Below, piece after piece: positions 23,954-45,194 of a stretch of DNA of 64,000 nt. Numbering within the stretch: the first letter of the stretch is position 1; each line of letters starts with the position of its first letter. The notes beneath the pieces are model-generated. The model did not search any database. It was not told the origin of the DNA and worked only from the letters and a program-made list of their open reading frames with translations. The stretch comes from Ecdyonurus torrentis (lineage: Eukaryota > Arthropoda > Insecta > Ephemeroptera > Heptageniidae), in the NCBI GenBank assembly GCA_949318235.1, contig OX439131.1:28292489-28356488 (forward strand). Direction: 5' to 3'. Both the position numbers and the translations under genes were made by a program.

Positions 23954-24209
23954 CGGCACACAGTATAATATACTGTGCAAAGAGGTTATAGATTATAGAC
24001 TCTATATAGACTCTATTTTAAAATGCTTTATTTTTATTTAAGTTTATATATTAATTGTTAATAATTTAAATATCATTTTAAATATTATTCAAGCACATTT
24101 TGGTGAAAGTGTATAGTTACTTTTCTTTTTTATTATATTAATTTTATGCCGATGCGATATATTATAAGTATCATCGATACAGGCTCAGACTGACAATAAG
24201 AGCAAGTCC

Positions 24210-24408
24210 GGATATAATTAAATGTTTTTTAAATTAATAAAATAAAGAGTTGCGATAATTGTTATTACAGGTTATTATTTCTATCTGCATCTGCATAATT
24301 AAAAGAAAAAAGTAAAAAAGAGTAAAAAAATATAAATAATGCAAATCTTTGAATTTGCTACTTTTATTTTAATTTTAATATTATACTATTCTTAAACCAG
24401 GGTGAATG
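24210..24408 (+). pseudogene. Relic of the serine protease homologue last intron and exon 7
   Basis: This stretch matches 29476-29658 with small indels: GGATATAATTAAATGTTTTT, GTTATTACAGGTTATTATTT, ATGCAAATCTTTGA and finally CTTAAACCAGGGTGAATG, which in the intact gene is the acceptor plus the first 8 nt of exon 7. After an approximately 127-bp GC-rich insertion (about 24409-24535, hAT-like end), CCCTAGTATGTGAT resumes like exon 7 CCCTCTAGTATGCGAT. It lies upstream of exon 1 of the intact gene, pointing to a decayed tandem copy. Confidence 0.65.
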
Positions 24409-24761
24409 CCCCCCCCCCCTGTTTGGAGGCCCCTAAGGCCCAAAAAGGGCGCAAACACCCCTTTTTGTGGCCCCTAAGGAGGGTGTTACACGGGTTACAC
24501 CCCTTTAGCAGACGAGGCCCCTTGAGTGCCAGTCCGACCCTAGTATGTGATATAATATCGATCGGAAGAGGGGGGGGGGGGGTAAATGCGATAATGCGAC
24601 ATTTATGACACCATTTAAGTGTATATGATTAAAAGGTAAGAGCGTAAGTAATTATCTTTAATCCATCTTATCTTTTACTACTGTCAGTTTAAAAAATGTG
24701 AGAGCATGGTAATCTATAGTGCAATTTGAGAAGAGATAGAGGCAATATTATTTATTCTGGG

Positions 24762-24769
24762 TATATAAG
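24762..24769 (+). promoter_or_regulatory. TATA box of the serine protease homologue
   Basis: TATATAAG, 47 bp upstream of the start codon at 24809, leaving room for a start site near 24790 and a very short leader. Confidence 0.6.
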
Positions 24770-24808
24770 AATGGCTAAATGAGTCTGACGTAGAAGTAAA
24801 AGTTAACA

Positions 24809-25367
24809 ATGTTTTCTAAGGGAATTTTGATATTTGTTTTCTTTTTAGCTCATTTTATTACTGCTGGTAAGTATATTATATAAAGATTTAAAATACTATC
24901 TGCCATCCACTTAAATCTTAGTCTCAATAATGTCCTATATAGCTGCTTCAGTGTTGAATAATATGAACGTAACGTGGCGTAAAGTGGACCAGACATGAAG
25001 TTTTATTCATCTCATTCTCGGTGGACATGTTATTTAATTTCGTCAACTTGTATTGTTTCAATTTTCTACTGAACGTATATTTAAGTTTACAAATGTTGGA
25101 CATTAAATATAATGTATTAATTATTATTTTTGGTAAAATAAGGTATTATTTTGTATATTATAAAGAGCAATAATGGTAAAAATATAGACCATTCGTCAAC
25201 TATTATTATAAATGCTATTAAGTATACAATATACAATGGCAATTACGCAAATCATGATATTTGCACCTGAGCGGATGTAGGAAGATTCGATAAATAATAT
25301 ATGAGGACGTTTCGCAACCACTGCATGTGACGCACGGACAATTTTATTCGTTGCTGAGATATACCAA

Positions 25368-25442
<75 letters not shown>

Positions 25443-25515
25443 ATATTCTGAAAGAGGAAATCATCTTGAATCGATTGATGTAATTTTGTGTGTGTGTGTG
25501 TGTATATATATTAAT

Positions 25516-25593
<78 letters not shown>

Positions 25594-28500
25594 GTATGTA
25601 TATTCATATTTTGAATAAATTTGTTTAAATCAAGATATGACGACTTCACCGCACCGATCGGTAACTTTGCAAGAGCGTACATTCAATCGTTCAAGTTTCA
25701 AGGTTTCATCATTACATGTTGTCATTTTTCATTTGATAACTGAGAACTGATGACAACGCCATATTTCAACCTCTATGTAGTATTTCCTAAAAATAAATTT
25801 TGCTAAATATATTCAATTATTTATCAAAATTTGAAACTCATTTGAAATATCCTGTCACTATATTTAAATAATATCATTCACAATTTATTTAGTTTAATTA
25901 CATATTACTGCAGGGCTTTACCATGCATAAGACGAAATAAAAAAATAATATATTTAAATCTCCTTTCACATTATGTACAGAATATGTGTATTTCCGTCAT
26001 AGCATATACACCAATACACCTAAGAACATTTTAGTTTGCATGATCGCCCACAGATATCGCCCATTTCAAATGACAGTTTTTGGTTAAATAAACGATTATT
26101 TAAGAAATATCGAACATCCTTACGTGGCGTGGACTTTATATTGTCACAGATTAATTGTCGCCATAAAGTCCCGGCTGTTGTTGCGTATTGTCCACTGTAG
26201 CAAAATAATGTCCTATGTCCGAAAAGTAGTATAGTAATAATAATAGTGTTTGTCACCTGTCACAACTGCGAATTATTATGTAGAAAACTGTCCTGTCATG
26301 AAATTGTCCGTCATGAATGAAGAAGACTAAGAAAGAAAAAGATGTATAAAATGGGGTAATTTTATTTCATATTCTATAAAGGAGGGCATTGTTCTGAATT
26401 GATTGATATGCGAATTTCTAATTTTTGAGTTCATTAATTATTGATTAATTTTTAAAGATAAAAAATGACTTTATGGTCGGTAATTTATAATATACATGTG
26501 GACTTGGGGTGAAGTTACCGATGGTGACGTCATTTCGTGACTCTTAAAAATTAATTAAGAATACTTAATGACCTCAAAAATTATAAATTAGCATATCGAT
26601 TCAGGACAATGTTCTGTTTTCGAATAGGCAATAAAATTACCCTATAAAATTTGGGTCTTCCTCAGAAACGAATTTTCCGATTACTCACTTGATCGAGTAG
26701 TTTGTAATTTTATGTATAATGATAGTTAATACAACCTTAAAAGTTCAGAAGTCACATTTAAAAACAATTTTAATAATAATAACGATAATAAATAACTGTG
26801 TTTATTAAATCATTTTCAGAGAATCTGTATTCAGCCGGTGGACTCCCGGCAGAAATTCAATCTTTTCCATATCAGGTAAATAATTGAGACGTTTACATAA
26901 CCGAAAAAATACATGAATGATTACTAAATTAATAATAAATTTAAATAAAAATGATAATAAAAACTGTGTAATATTAAAAATATACAGTTTCATTTGCACA
27001 AGTAAAAAAAAAAAATGATAATTAATAAAAGTACATACATCAGAGTTTTTGCCCTCTCTATATACATTATATTCAAAGAGCGTTCCAAGTTCCAATGACA
27101 ATGACTCTCTCTCTCTCTCTGTAACTTTTCAGGTTTCAATACATTATAGTTTTTACGGACATGTATGTGGAGGTGCAATAATAGCAGACACATGGATTCT
27201 TACAACAGCTCGATGTGTTGAAAAGTAAGTCACGCTAAAAATTAATTACAATGTTTACAAAACAATAAATATTCTGAAGAAATTTATGTCATCATCTTAA
27301 AATATAATTTTATTTTGTTTTAGGTTTGATAATTTTTCATTACTGTCAGTAATGGTTGGAACTACTTCACTTGACAATGAAAATGCTACATCCTATCAAG
27401 TTTCAAATGTTATAATTCATGAAGAATTTGATGGATCACCATTACCAGAATTTGACATAGCATTAATTGAGGTTTGTAGATTTTAATTATATGCAAATAT
27501 CTCTTATTTATTAAAAAATTAAACTATTACGTTTTTATATGTGTACTGTATTATTGCTATTAACCACTTATGGATAACATTTGCATATTTTAACAATTTA
27601 ATAAGGCATATAGTATATATATGCTTTCACGAAAAGTTATATGTTCATTGTGCAATACAATTCTTTATATTTAATCTCCATTAAAAAAAGTGTCATACAT
27701 AAAATAACATTAATAGCAAATATTGCAAACGATGAGTTAAATTAATAATACAACATAATCTTTAAATTTAAGGTATCTGAACCATTACCTCTTGGAACTT
27801 CTGGAATAGATAAAATTGATTTACCACTACAAGATTTTCAACCCATTGAGCTATTTATACATTGTAATTTTACTGGATGGGGGTCGAGTGAGGTGAGGAT
27901 ATATAATACATAATAATAATTTTTATGTTTTGTATATTAGTTTTCTTGCCAATAATATTTTTAATATCTTTCATTAATTAATTTTAGGGTTTTGCTTACA
28001 ATTATCATATTATCATGCAAGACAAATTGGTTACATTTTGTCATTTGTTGGCGTTTTGCATTATATTTTAGACATAAGTTATATTAAATATGAAACTATT
28101 TTATTTATCATGAAACTCAATTAAGTTAAGTACGGCATACAAAATATCTGAAAATTTTGCAATATATCTATGAATATAAAAGTAATAAATTGATTAATTT
28201 TGTTTTTCTCACTTTTCCCCTATACATTATACTTTATTTTAATTTGTTGTTATAGCCTGTTCACAATAAAGCATAAATTCACATATATCGAGATCTTACG
28301 TAAACTGAAAATACAACAATCAATGTTATTAACTTATTATGAAAGTTACGTGAATTTACGTGACATATTGTGAACAGGCATTTACATGCATTTATTATAA
28401 TTCACATTGCTGAATTCTTTAATTTTTATGTATGTATTATGGTTGAGTCAAGTGTAAAAGTAGGCCAGAAATGTGGTCTAAGCCTCGTCTGCCCTTCTAA

Positions 28501-29824
28501 AAATATTATTTATTTTTAAATAAATATTTGATTTTTATATTAATTTATTGTCAAATTTGTTAAAACATCAAGAATGTTTTGTTTTCCAGATGGGAGGTGA
28601 CATACCTTGGGATCTTCAGTCCCTTGATCAGTACTTGCTTAGCTTTAGTATTTGCAACACCCTGATAGTCTCAGCTGCAGGGTTTGAGCTTCCAACCTCC
28701 ACAATCTGTACCACGAGTAGCCAGCTTCCTCCTTACCCTGGTATTGGACCTTGCAGTGTAAGTTTGATAACATTTATACATAACACTGATGCTCAAAATT
28801 ATATCATACAATTAAATAATGCAATTAAAATGTTTATTTTGAGCTTCAAAATGAAGACATGCATGACAGTAGCTCAAAAGTTTGTAATGTTTCCACTTCC
28901 TAGCAAACACAGTTACTTAGGCAACTACATGAAAAGTGATTTTTTGAAAATTCCAAAAAATGAACGTTTTTATACAAAAGTGTCTCACGGATCAGCACAG
29001 CATTTTTTTTTTTTTTATTTATTAATATTTTTTTCAAGTACACTTGATTGAAGTAATATATTTTACCATTCAAAAACTAGAGCTGAATATGCAATGTTAT
29101 TCTTATGAGAAAAATATGCATTGAATTTGAATGGTAAAATATATTATCACAATTATGTGTATTTTGCATGCACTGTCGTAATGACGGACAAGTGCAATTT
29201 ATTTTATTTACACTTCATTTGTATTTATGAATTCATTTTTTGCTTATTTTTTTATTAACAAAAGAATACAATATATGAGGGCATTGAATGCACTGTACTC
29301 ATAACACACTATCATGAGTTTACTGGACACTTTAAAAAACAATTAATTCATTGATTTTAATTTAAAAACGTACAAACATATTATAATAAATTAATTGTAC
29401 TTCATTACAAAATATTAAATATGTCGTAAAACTAAAGCTGAAACACAAAATCAAAAAAATTAGTATAAACACACGGGATATAATTAAATGTTTTTTAATA
29501 TTAAAATAAAGAGTGCGCTAATTGTTATTACAGGTTATTATTTGTATCTACATAATTACAAAAAAATAATAATAATAAAGTAAAATATATATATAATGCA
29601 AATCTTTGAGTTTGCTACTTTGATTTTTAATATTACTATTCTTAAACCAGGGTGAATGGGGCAGCCCTCTAGTATGCGATTTGGATTCGCCTGAAACTCC
29701 ACTATTACTTGGATTGCTCTCTGGTGACCCTCTCTTCTGTGGCGCGGAGAATCTGCCTAATTTTTTCACCAAAGTTAGCTCCTTCAGGACTTGGGTGGAC
29801 GAGAAAATCGGTATCAGTAAATAA
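24809..29824 (+). CDS. Secreted serine protease homologue (inactive, S1 family)
   Basis: Seven exons: 24809-24866, 26820-26875, 27133-27224, 27324-27471, 27773-27892, 28590-28757, 29651-29824. All GT-AG with matching phases; 816 nt, 271 aa. Residues 1-19 are a signal peptide. The trypsin fold is clear: [36 protein letters not shown] and GSPLVC. The catalytic set is broken: TAAHC reads TTARC (Arg65 for His57), the GDSGG motif reads GEWGS (Trp217 for Ser195, Glu for Asp194), and the S1-pocket Asp189 position is Gly. Only the Asp of the triad (Asp113) remains. The N-terminal IVGG reads SAGG after a Tyr, so there is no zymogen cleavage site. No clip domain. Such homologues act as cofactors or binding proteins in arthropods; the role here is inference. 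AATAAA overlaps the stop codon. Confidence 0.93.
25374..25590. repeat. Compound (TA)n-(TG)n-(CA)n-(TA)n microsatellite
   Basis: (TA)n to about 25438, a short unique spacer, (TG)n, (CA)n and again (TA)n. Lies in intron 1 of the serine protease homologue. The TG and CA arrays are inverted relative to each other. Confidence 0.9.
26346..26651. mobile_element. Inverted-repeat MITE, 'GGGTAATTTTATT' family, copy 1
   Basis: Ends share GGGTAATTTTATT and its complement; inner arms GCGAATTTCTAATTTTTGAG and CTCAAAAATTATAAATTAGC pair. The centre contains GGTGACGTCATTTCG. Copy 2 is at 39127-39405. Lies in intron 1 of the serine protease homologue, close to exon 2. Confidence 0.7.
28255..28379. mobile_element. 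125-bp MITE
   Basis: Ends GCCTGTTCACAATA and the complement TATTGTGAACAGGC (one offset), with AATTCAC/GTGAATT inside. Lies in intron 5 of the serine protease homologue. Confidence 0.7.
29053..29148. mobile_element. MITE, 'GATAATATATTTTAC' family, copy 2
   Basis: Left GTAATATATTTTACCATTCA; right TGAATGGTAAAATATATTAT plus C. The interior GCAATGTTATTCTTATGA recurs in TAF1C intron 4 (about 15076) and resembles copies 1 and 3. Lies in intron 6 of the serine protease homologue. Confidence 0.75.
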
Positions 29825-29901
29825 AATTTCTCTGCGTTGAGAGCATATCCGAAGAAATTTTGATGCTTTAATCATATATTATCAAATATACACATATCAT
29901 A

Positions 29902-29966
<65 letters not shown>
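29902..29966. repeat. (TG)n-(TA)n microsatellite
   Basis: About 27 bp of GT followed by about 38 bp of TA, just past the serine protease homologue stop codon. Confidence 0.9.
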
Positions 29967-29969
<3 letters not shown>

Positions 29970-30124
29970 TAATTTTTATCAGACATGTTATACAGCAACA
30001 ATATACCTATAGTTTTGTACTTTTAAATAAAATATTATGCAAAATATCTATCTCTTAATATTTTATTTCCTTTCATTATTATTATTATACGAGTATGTTT
30101 GTTATTTTAATCCAAATTCTTTTA

Positions 30125-30347
30125 TGTGTGAGGCTTACACATATGTACGTGGCCAACCAAGTGGCCAAGATATATGCACCCTGCCACCACCCAACTCTGT
30201 GGCAACTGGAAATTTAGCTTGAGGGCTACGTTGATGTTGATGTGAATTGAGACAAAAGTCACAAAAGTATTGCTGCCTTCTCTAGGGTCGTCTGAGGTGA
30301 CGTCCTTTCCGAGGAGCGGCATAACACTATTTCTGGATACTGGATAC

Positions 30348-30378
<31 letters not shown>

Positions 30379-30545
30379 GTAAAGGCCTAAGGCCTCCCAA
30401 ACCAATTCCTCGGCCGCCCCTCAACGGTAGACGTGAGCTAGGTTAAGGGGCTCCCAGGTCCAAAGCCCACCCCTAAACCTAGGTCCTCTCCTGGGACCTG
30501 GGGTTGCGGAACAATAATAAAATAATAATAATTCTTATTTCTTAT
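30125..30545. mobile_element. GC-rich dispersed repeat (SINE-like), copy 1
   Basis: Shares GCACCCTG(C/T)CAC, then GGCCTCCCAA, GCCGCC, AAGGGGCT, GGCCCACCCC-like and CCTAGGTCCTCTCCTG blocks in the same order as 34040-34480. It ends in an AATAATAAAATAATAATAA tail. A long poly-A (30349-30373) interrupts it. The GC-rich body and A/T-rich tail suggest a short retroelement; I could not find Pol III boxes. Confidence 0.5.
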
Positions 30546-32746
30546 ATTATTGTTATTATCAGTGCAGAGAAATTACAAACATTAAATTTGTTTGCTCTTT
30601 TATTGTGATTATATAATTCTTTACTATTATATGGTTATGGGGAATAAATTTAGCAATCTATAATAATAATTTTCAAATTTTTAATAACGATCTGTAATAA
30701 AATAAGAGCAATGATTGGGATAGGCAGAAGAGATAATACAGGAATAATAAAAAATAAAGGCACAAATAATGAATGCTACAAAATTACAGTTGTATGTTAT
30801 GATGGGAAAATGTGTATTTATAATATATAAATATATTACGTATATTAAAATATAATATATTGATGATAGCAAGCAGCATTTTTTTTTTTTTTTTTACATT
30901 TTTAAGTATTTGAAGATAATCAAAACAAAGGAATTAATAGTTTAATTAATAGTGTCAACATTTTAGATGATGTATTAGCTATTATTATTCACAAGGATTT
31001 TCATATGTTTTACAATTTTAATAAATAATAATAATTATGAAATCAGTAGACATTCGCATGGATCAATATATTAAAATTTCTTATCAACAATGTTATCTAT
31101 TTTAATACCATGCTTTGTAAATAAAATCGAAATATCTTTTTATTGATATAGCACATATTTTAGATATTATAGTCCGATACAAAAATACAATGCTTTCAAT
31201 GCTATTTTGTAACTTGTAGAACTACTGGATTATTTTTTAATATTTAAGAAGAGAAAGTGTTATTGGTCTAAAAAAAATATACCTTTTATATGAACTAGGG
31301 ATATTTTCTTATTTTTTTATGTATTTTACATATTTACAGAGAGAATCTGGCAATTCCAAATTCTAATGCGTTGTGTATTTTATTTGATATGACAATTTGA
31401 TGAATATCTAATTTGAATAGTTTTATTTTCTATGAAATTTAAAAACAAAATACTCTTTTCATACTAAATATGCAATTTACTTAAAAAAATGCAACGCTTA
31501 TCAATATTGAGGATTAACGAATATTTAGTGTATAATTTTAACTAATTTTAAAATGAAGCCAAAAATTTAAATCTATAAATAACGATGATATATAAGAGAT
31601 GATAAAATATTTAATAAGCTCATTAATACCTTTAGAATATTCTATATAAAACACAAAAGGATGCATAAAAAATTAATATTTAAAGCTAATCAGCGTCAAA
31701 AATTGACACTAATTTATAAATTGACTCGATGAATAGAGCAATCCATCCATCAAGCACCATCAATCATAGGAAATATGACAGTTAAGCAAATGATGATAGC
31801 ATGCTAGATAAGTAATAACATTTTCAACTCATGTATACGTATGTATGGCACCATGCAATATCTAGAAAAATCTCAACATCATTTTATCATGAAGTAAATA
31901 ATAAGAGTGTTGCATACAATTTATAACTATTTAGCATTGAAAATAAGGTCAATGAATATTTTATAGTGAAGGTTGACTGTTCAAAACAATGATGCGTTAT
32001 TTTGTGCGAGTTAGATAATATACTATAAAATAATACAATCCCATTATTTTTTATTTAAGGAACCGCGTGTTCTGAATTATATTTTTTTACTTTATAGTTC
32101 TTTGCTTTAAGTTCTTAATCACTACTTTTAATGTTGAATATCGACACGTGAATAAATATTTATTAAAATTTAACATGATATATTTTCATTTTTTGGTCTC
32201 CAATAATATAAAATAATATTTCGAGAATTATTTATAGTTTTGCGTGTTTGACTATATGCAGTTGCTATAGAAACAATGAATGATGATCTCACTCTTGGCG
32301 ACAAATGTTTCCCACATCTCTTAGTCTCCAAATTTCTTCATTAAGGGTCAAGTACGTGGTCAAACACTCAGTATTACCAAGCATAGGGGAAGGCACTTGA
32401 ATTTAAAGATCATCAATTTAAAAAAATAAACTGCGCCCTAATTTTGCTTTTTATACTTAAATTCCTTCCTTATATTTCCTTTATGTCTCCCTTATATTCT
32501 CTATGATATTATTTTAAAGAAGAAAGACTAAAAATATCACCGAATTTAATGAAACAGTAACTTGAAAATTGCAATTTCTAATATTCAAATGGTATACAAT
32601 GATTTTCAATAAATAATACATGAATGAACTAAAATATTAAAATTCAAAATATTTTCAATTAAATTTTTAAGATAACTATAGTATTAATGATATGGCAAGA
32701 CTGACTCAACTTTCCTCCAGCTGGAACTGGGATGGTTTGAAGTGCG
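30546..32746. other. Intergenic, nothing recognised
   Basis: Very AT-rich sequence without coding potential, without palindromic elements and with only short homopolymers. The stretch just before 32747 is the presumed promoter and leader of the fibrinogen-domain gene. No TATA box stands at a conventional distance, so a TATA-less promoter or an upstream leader exon is possible. Confidence 0.5.
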
Positions 32747-41624
<8,878 letters not shown>

Positions 41625-42840
41625 ATAAGAAGCTATTACTTTAATATCATGCTTAATAGTATAGCTTTGTTTTTGTAATTTCTTACGTTACATTAAAGTT
41701 GAAATATTAAAAATATATACGAAAGAAAAAAATAGTGTACACAAAATACAATTATCTGGTAAATCTCACATGTATTTTATAATGTAACATCCTTTCAATA
41801 GATTGAAAATTAGTTTATAGATATAAAATTATTTACAAATATTTATTTAATGAAATACATCTCAAAAAAATAACATTTTCCTTAATATTTAAAAAATAAA
41901 ATATGTTATTTTTTTATTATTATTATTATTATTATACGTCAGTTAAGGTATAACCATATAATAAAGAATATTATTGCATTACTACAAAATTACTGTCTAT
42001 ACTATCTATATTATTACTATTGCCGCATATGTGTTATATTATATACTTTTAAGTATTGAAAGAATAGAAGAATACTCTGTTTGGTATATTGTAATGTTCT
42101 GTACAGTAAGACTTTGATGATAATATATATTTTACTATTCAATTAATGCGGTACATGTTTTTATCAAGAATAACATTGCATATTTGGTGCAAGATTTTGA
42201 ATAGTAAAATATATTATCAAACTCGTGTATACATGAATTTTATGATTAAAATTACGTCATTAAATTTTGAATGTTATCTTTATTGCAAATATAATGAATA
42301 TTAATAAAATAATTTACTCTTTAAAAAAATGTCATCGTCATTTGATTGCTGCATGACACATCTCTTAACATATAAATTTCAAAAAATATCGTAAGGATTA
42401 TCAATGACGTCTTATATGAAGTGTAAATGTTGCAATGTCCAATTATCTAACGTTTAGTAGCAGTTTAAGTAGAATATAATATGTAGCAATACATGGGATT
42501 ATACATAGATTAGAATATTGCCAGAAAATAGATTATTTTGAGAATATTTTCAAATATACGTAACTTCCTAATTTTAAGTTTTTATAGACAACATTTTCAA
42601 ACATTTTATGTATTATATAATTTTATATTTGAATTTATAATAAGTTTAATTGAATTAAAAAATAATTAAACATTATGTACTGATATTATTATAATGTTAT
42701 CTTGAAATTATAATCCCATAATATTATAATACTTTTATTTGACAAGGGTGCACCCTTGATTGATTTTATTTTAATTACTAGAGCTACCAAAGGGAAAAAA
42801 CATCAAGCCATCAGGGTTTTTCAAAGATAATATTAATTGC
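41625..42840. other. Intergenic between the FREP-like gene and the tandem array
   Basis: AT-rich; carries one MITE (42119-42218) and short homopolymers. The FREP-like stop codon is followed directly by an AATAAG, with no unambiguous poly(A) signal close by. No further gene seen. Confidence 0.55.
42119..42218. mobile_element. MITE, 'GATAATATATTTTAC' family, copy 3
   Basis: Ends GATAATATATTTTACTATTC and its complement GAATAGTAAAATATATTATC, 100 bp in all. The interior AATAACATTGCATATTTGG resembles the other two copies. Confidence 0.8.
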
Positions 42841-42848
42841 TATAAAAA
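42841..42848 (+). promoter_or_regulatory. TATA box of array gene A
   Basis: TATAAAAA, 43 bp before the ATG; an initiator-like TTCACTC lies about 30 bp downstream at 42871. The same arrangement precedes genes C and D. Confidence 0.65.
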
Positions 42849-42883
42849 GCTGCATATTATTATACCTTTGTTCACTCAATAAT

Positions 42884-43781
42884 ATGGGAGCTCAAGAATT
42901 GCTTATTACTTTCATTGCAATCAGCGCATTACCTTCTTGTTTTGCGCAATTGTTTGATTTTTCTAATAGCAGTGCAAGCGATTTAAAATATCCATGCGGA
43001 GTGTCAGGAATAAATGGACTATGGAAATTTGAAGAAGCCAGCAAATATTCTGGAGGACCTACCGAAGGAACAGTTTTCTCATCTGATATAAGTAAAATGT
43101 CATGCATGGTGACGAAAAATTTTATTCAAGTGAATTCCAATTCACAAATTTTGTTTGAAGCTTATGTACCGTATACAACATTAAGCGATACTCTTTATGG
43201 CTGGCTAAGTACTGGAAATTCAGATTATGAAGTTTTTAAAATATCTGGACCTACTTCATCTGATAATAAATGGATTGAAACATCTTATTCACTGCCTTCA
43301 ACTATTAAAAATGGATCATATTACGTAAGTACAAATTTATAATACTGTACTATTTTTATTAAAAAAAAAAGTATAATTAAACGACATTGAAATAAAATAA
43401 ATATCTTAATTTTTATTGTGATGCCCCCCCCCCCTTCAAATATTAACAATTAAAAAAATAGCCCGCGAGGTCTGTAACAGCAACAAACATATTGCTCCGC
43501 ACTCTATTTAGTATTTTCTTGTATATTATTGAAAGAGTACTCTTTTTCTTTTTTTATAGTTGGAAATATGGGATACATCAACAAAGCATTCAGTTTCTTT
43601 TCGCTATATTGAGATCCATACTGAACAATCAACCACTGTAACTCCATCAACAACTGAAGCAACGTCAACAACACCATCAACAACCGAAGCAACGTCAACA
43701 ACCACGTTGACAACAAGTCCACCTGATAACGACCAGTGTCCTCCTTGTTCATGCACGTGCTCCTGTTCCATAAACAACTAA
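42884..43781 (+). CDS. Array gene A: secreted MAM-like domain protein with Cys-rich tail
   Basis: Two exons, 42884-43324 and 43560-43781, GT-AG, phase 0; 220 aa. A signal peptide (about 1-21, ending CFA) is followed by a single domain: FDFSNS, KYPCG, GLWKFEEASKY, GGPTEGTVFSSD, a second Cys (MSCM), WLSTG, WIETS and SYYLEIWDTST, ending FRYIEIHT. The pattern resembles one MAM domain with only two cysteines; this is a structural guess. Exon 2 then has two near-identical Thr/Pro repeats (TVTPSTTEATSTT type) and ends CPPCSCTCSCSINN. AATAAA at about 43939 is a likely poly(A) signal. First member of a same-strand tandem family. Function unknown. Confidence 0.85.
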
Positions 43782-43846
43782 ATTAGTTTTAATAATACCA
43801 CATTATATAACATGCTAAATTAGGTCTATAACTATATATTTATATA

Positions 43847-43894
<48 letters not shown>

Positions 43895-44284
43895 TATTCC
43901 ATTTTGTAAAGAAGTTTTATAGGTACTGGTGACGTTATAAATAAAGTTATTGTCTATGAAATTAATATGCCTTTTTTATTATTTAGAAACCTTTATATTT
44001 GCTACTATATTTGCTATAGTATATTATGAAACTCCATTACATAATTTTGATATCTTATTAAAAATCTTATATAAATAATTATACCTTTAAAAAAATATAT
44101 AACTATGCTAAAATAGGACCATATAATAAGCATCAGTCTTGGTTTATAATAAACGTATTTCAAGGAAAAAAAATCTATCTGCATTAATAATGCTACAGAA
44201 TCAAGATTGTTTTAGAAAAAAAAAAACTTTGCTGTTTTCGTCTACGTTATATTACAGTATTTATTAACTCACGTGCAACTCCTG
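43782..44284. other. Spacer between array genes A and B
   Basis: A's 3' untranslated region with a (TA)n run at about 43853-43886 and the AATAAA; the rest is AT-rich without features. Confidence 0.6.
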
Positions 44285-44292
44285 TATAAAAG
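44285..44292 (+). promoter_or_regulatory. TATA box of array gene B
   Basis: TATAAAAG as in gene C, but 293 bp before the ATG instead of 43-47 bp, because a 217-bp inverted-repeat element lies in between. Confidence 0.55.
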
Positions 44293-44315
44293 ACCAGCTT
44301 TAATAATATCAGGTA

Positions 44316-44532
44316 GGGACCGGATTTTCAGTTGCAAGTGTCTGCTTGCGCCTGCAAGTTTGGTTGCTCCTCGTACCGCACAACAATTTACTAAATATTT
44401 ATAAATTTTGGTTCATTCCAGGTATATTGAGGTAATTTACAGGTAGATAGGAAATATTTTACAAATTGATAATAAGTTGTGCAGCAGGAAAAGTAACTGC
44501 TGTTAGACATTTGCAACTGAAAATCCGGTCCC
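44316..44532. mobile_element. MITE inserted between TATA box and start of gene B
   Basis: Ends GGGACCGGATTTTCAGTTGC and the complement GCAACTGAAAATCCGGTCCC, a 20-bp perfect inverted repeat. The interior has CTGCTTGCGCCTGCAAG and no coding potential. Its left end is about 30 bp after the TATA box, at or just after the expected start site. Confidence 0.85.
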
Positions 44533-44577
44533 ATTAATATGTAATCACAGTTGATATTTTACTTACAGTTAGTCAAC

Positions 44578-45162
44578 ATGACATCTAAACAGTTTTTATT
44601 GTCTCTCACTGCACTCATCAACTTTATAATTCCTTCGTTTCAAACACACTACTTGTTTGATTTATCGTACGGGAACTCTACTGGCTTGAAATTCCCTTGT
44701 ACATCAAATATACCTGGGCTTTGGAAAATTGAAGAGGTCAGTAAATACCCAGGAGGACCCACAGAAGGCACAATTTTCACGTCAGATCCTAAAAAAATAT
44801 CTTGTATTCAAGTAGAAAGCATTGTTGAAGTAAATCGTGACTCAATATTTAATTTCATGGCTTACGTACTTTACACCAAGAAAAATGAAGTTTTACAAGT
44901 CTGGTTACTCACAGAAGATTTATTAGAGAAATTTGAGTGGTTTAAAATTTCTGGTCCTATCGTTTACGGTGAAGAATGGACTGAGAGATAATTTATTTTA
45001 CCACAGTGGATCACGGATGGAAAATATTTATACAGTAAGTATAAAAAAATATTTATGCTTTTTCTTCTAAATTGAAACTATATAAATAACGCATATTGTC
45101 TCGTTGAAAAAAAAATGCTTTGGCTTTAGATGAACTTAAATATAAACTTGTCAGTTTCAGTA

Positions 45163-45194
<32 letters not shown>

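Noticed and set aside
28590..29051. Extension of serine protease exon 6 into the following intron (167-codon frame)
   Set aside because: A GT donor at 28758 in the right phase joins to the GEWGSPLVC exon; the read-through part is AT-rich and non-homologous.
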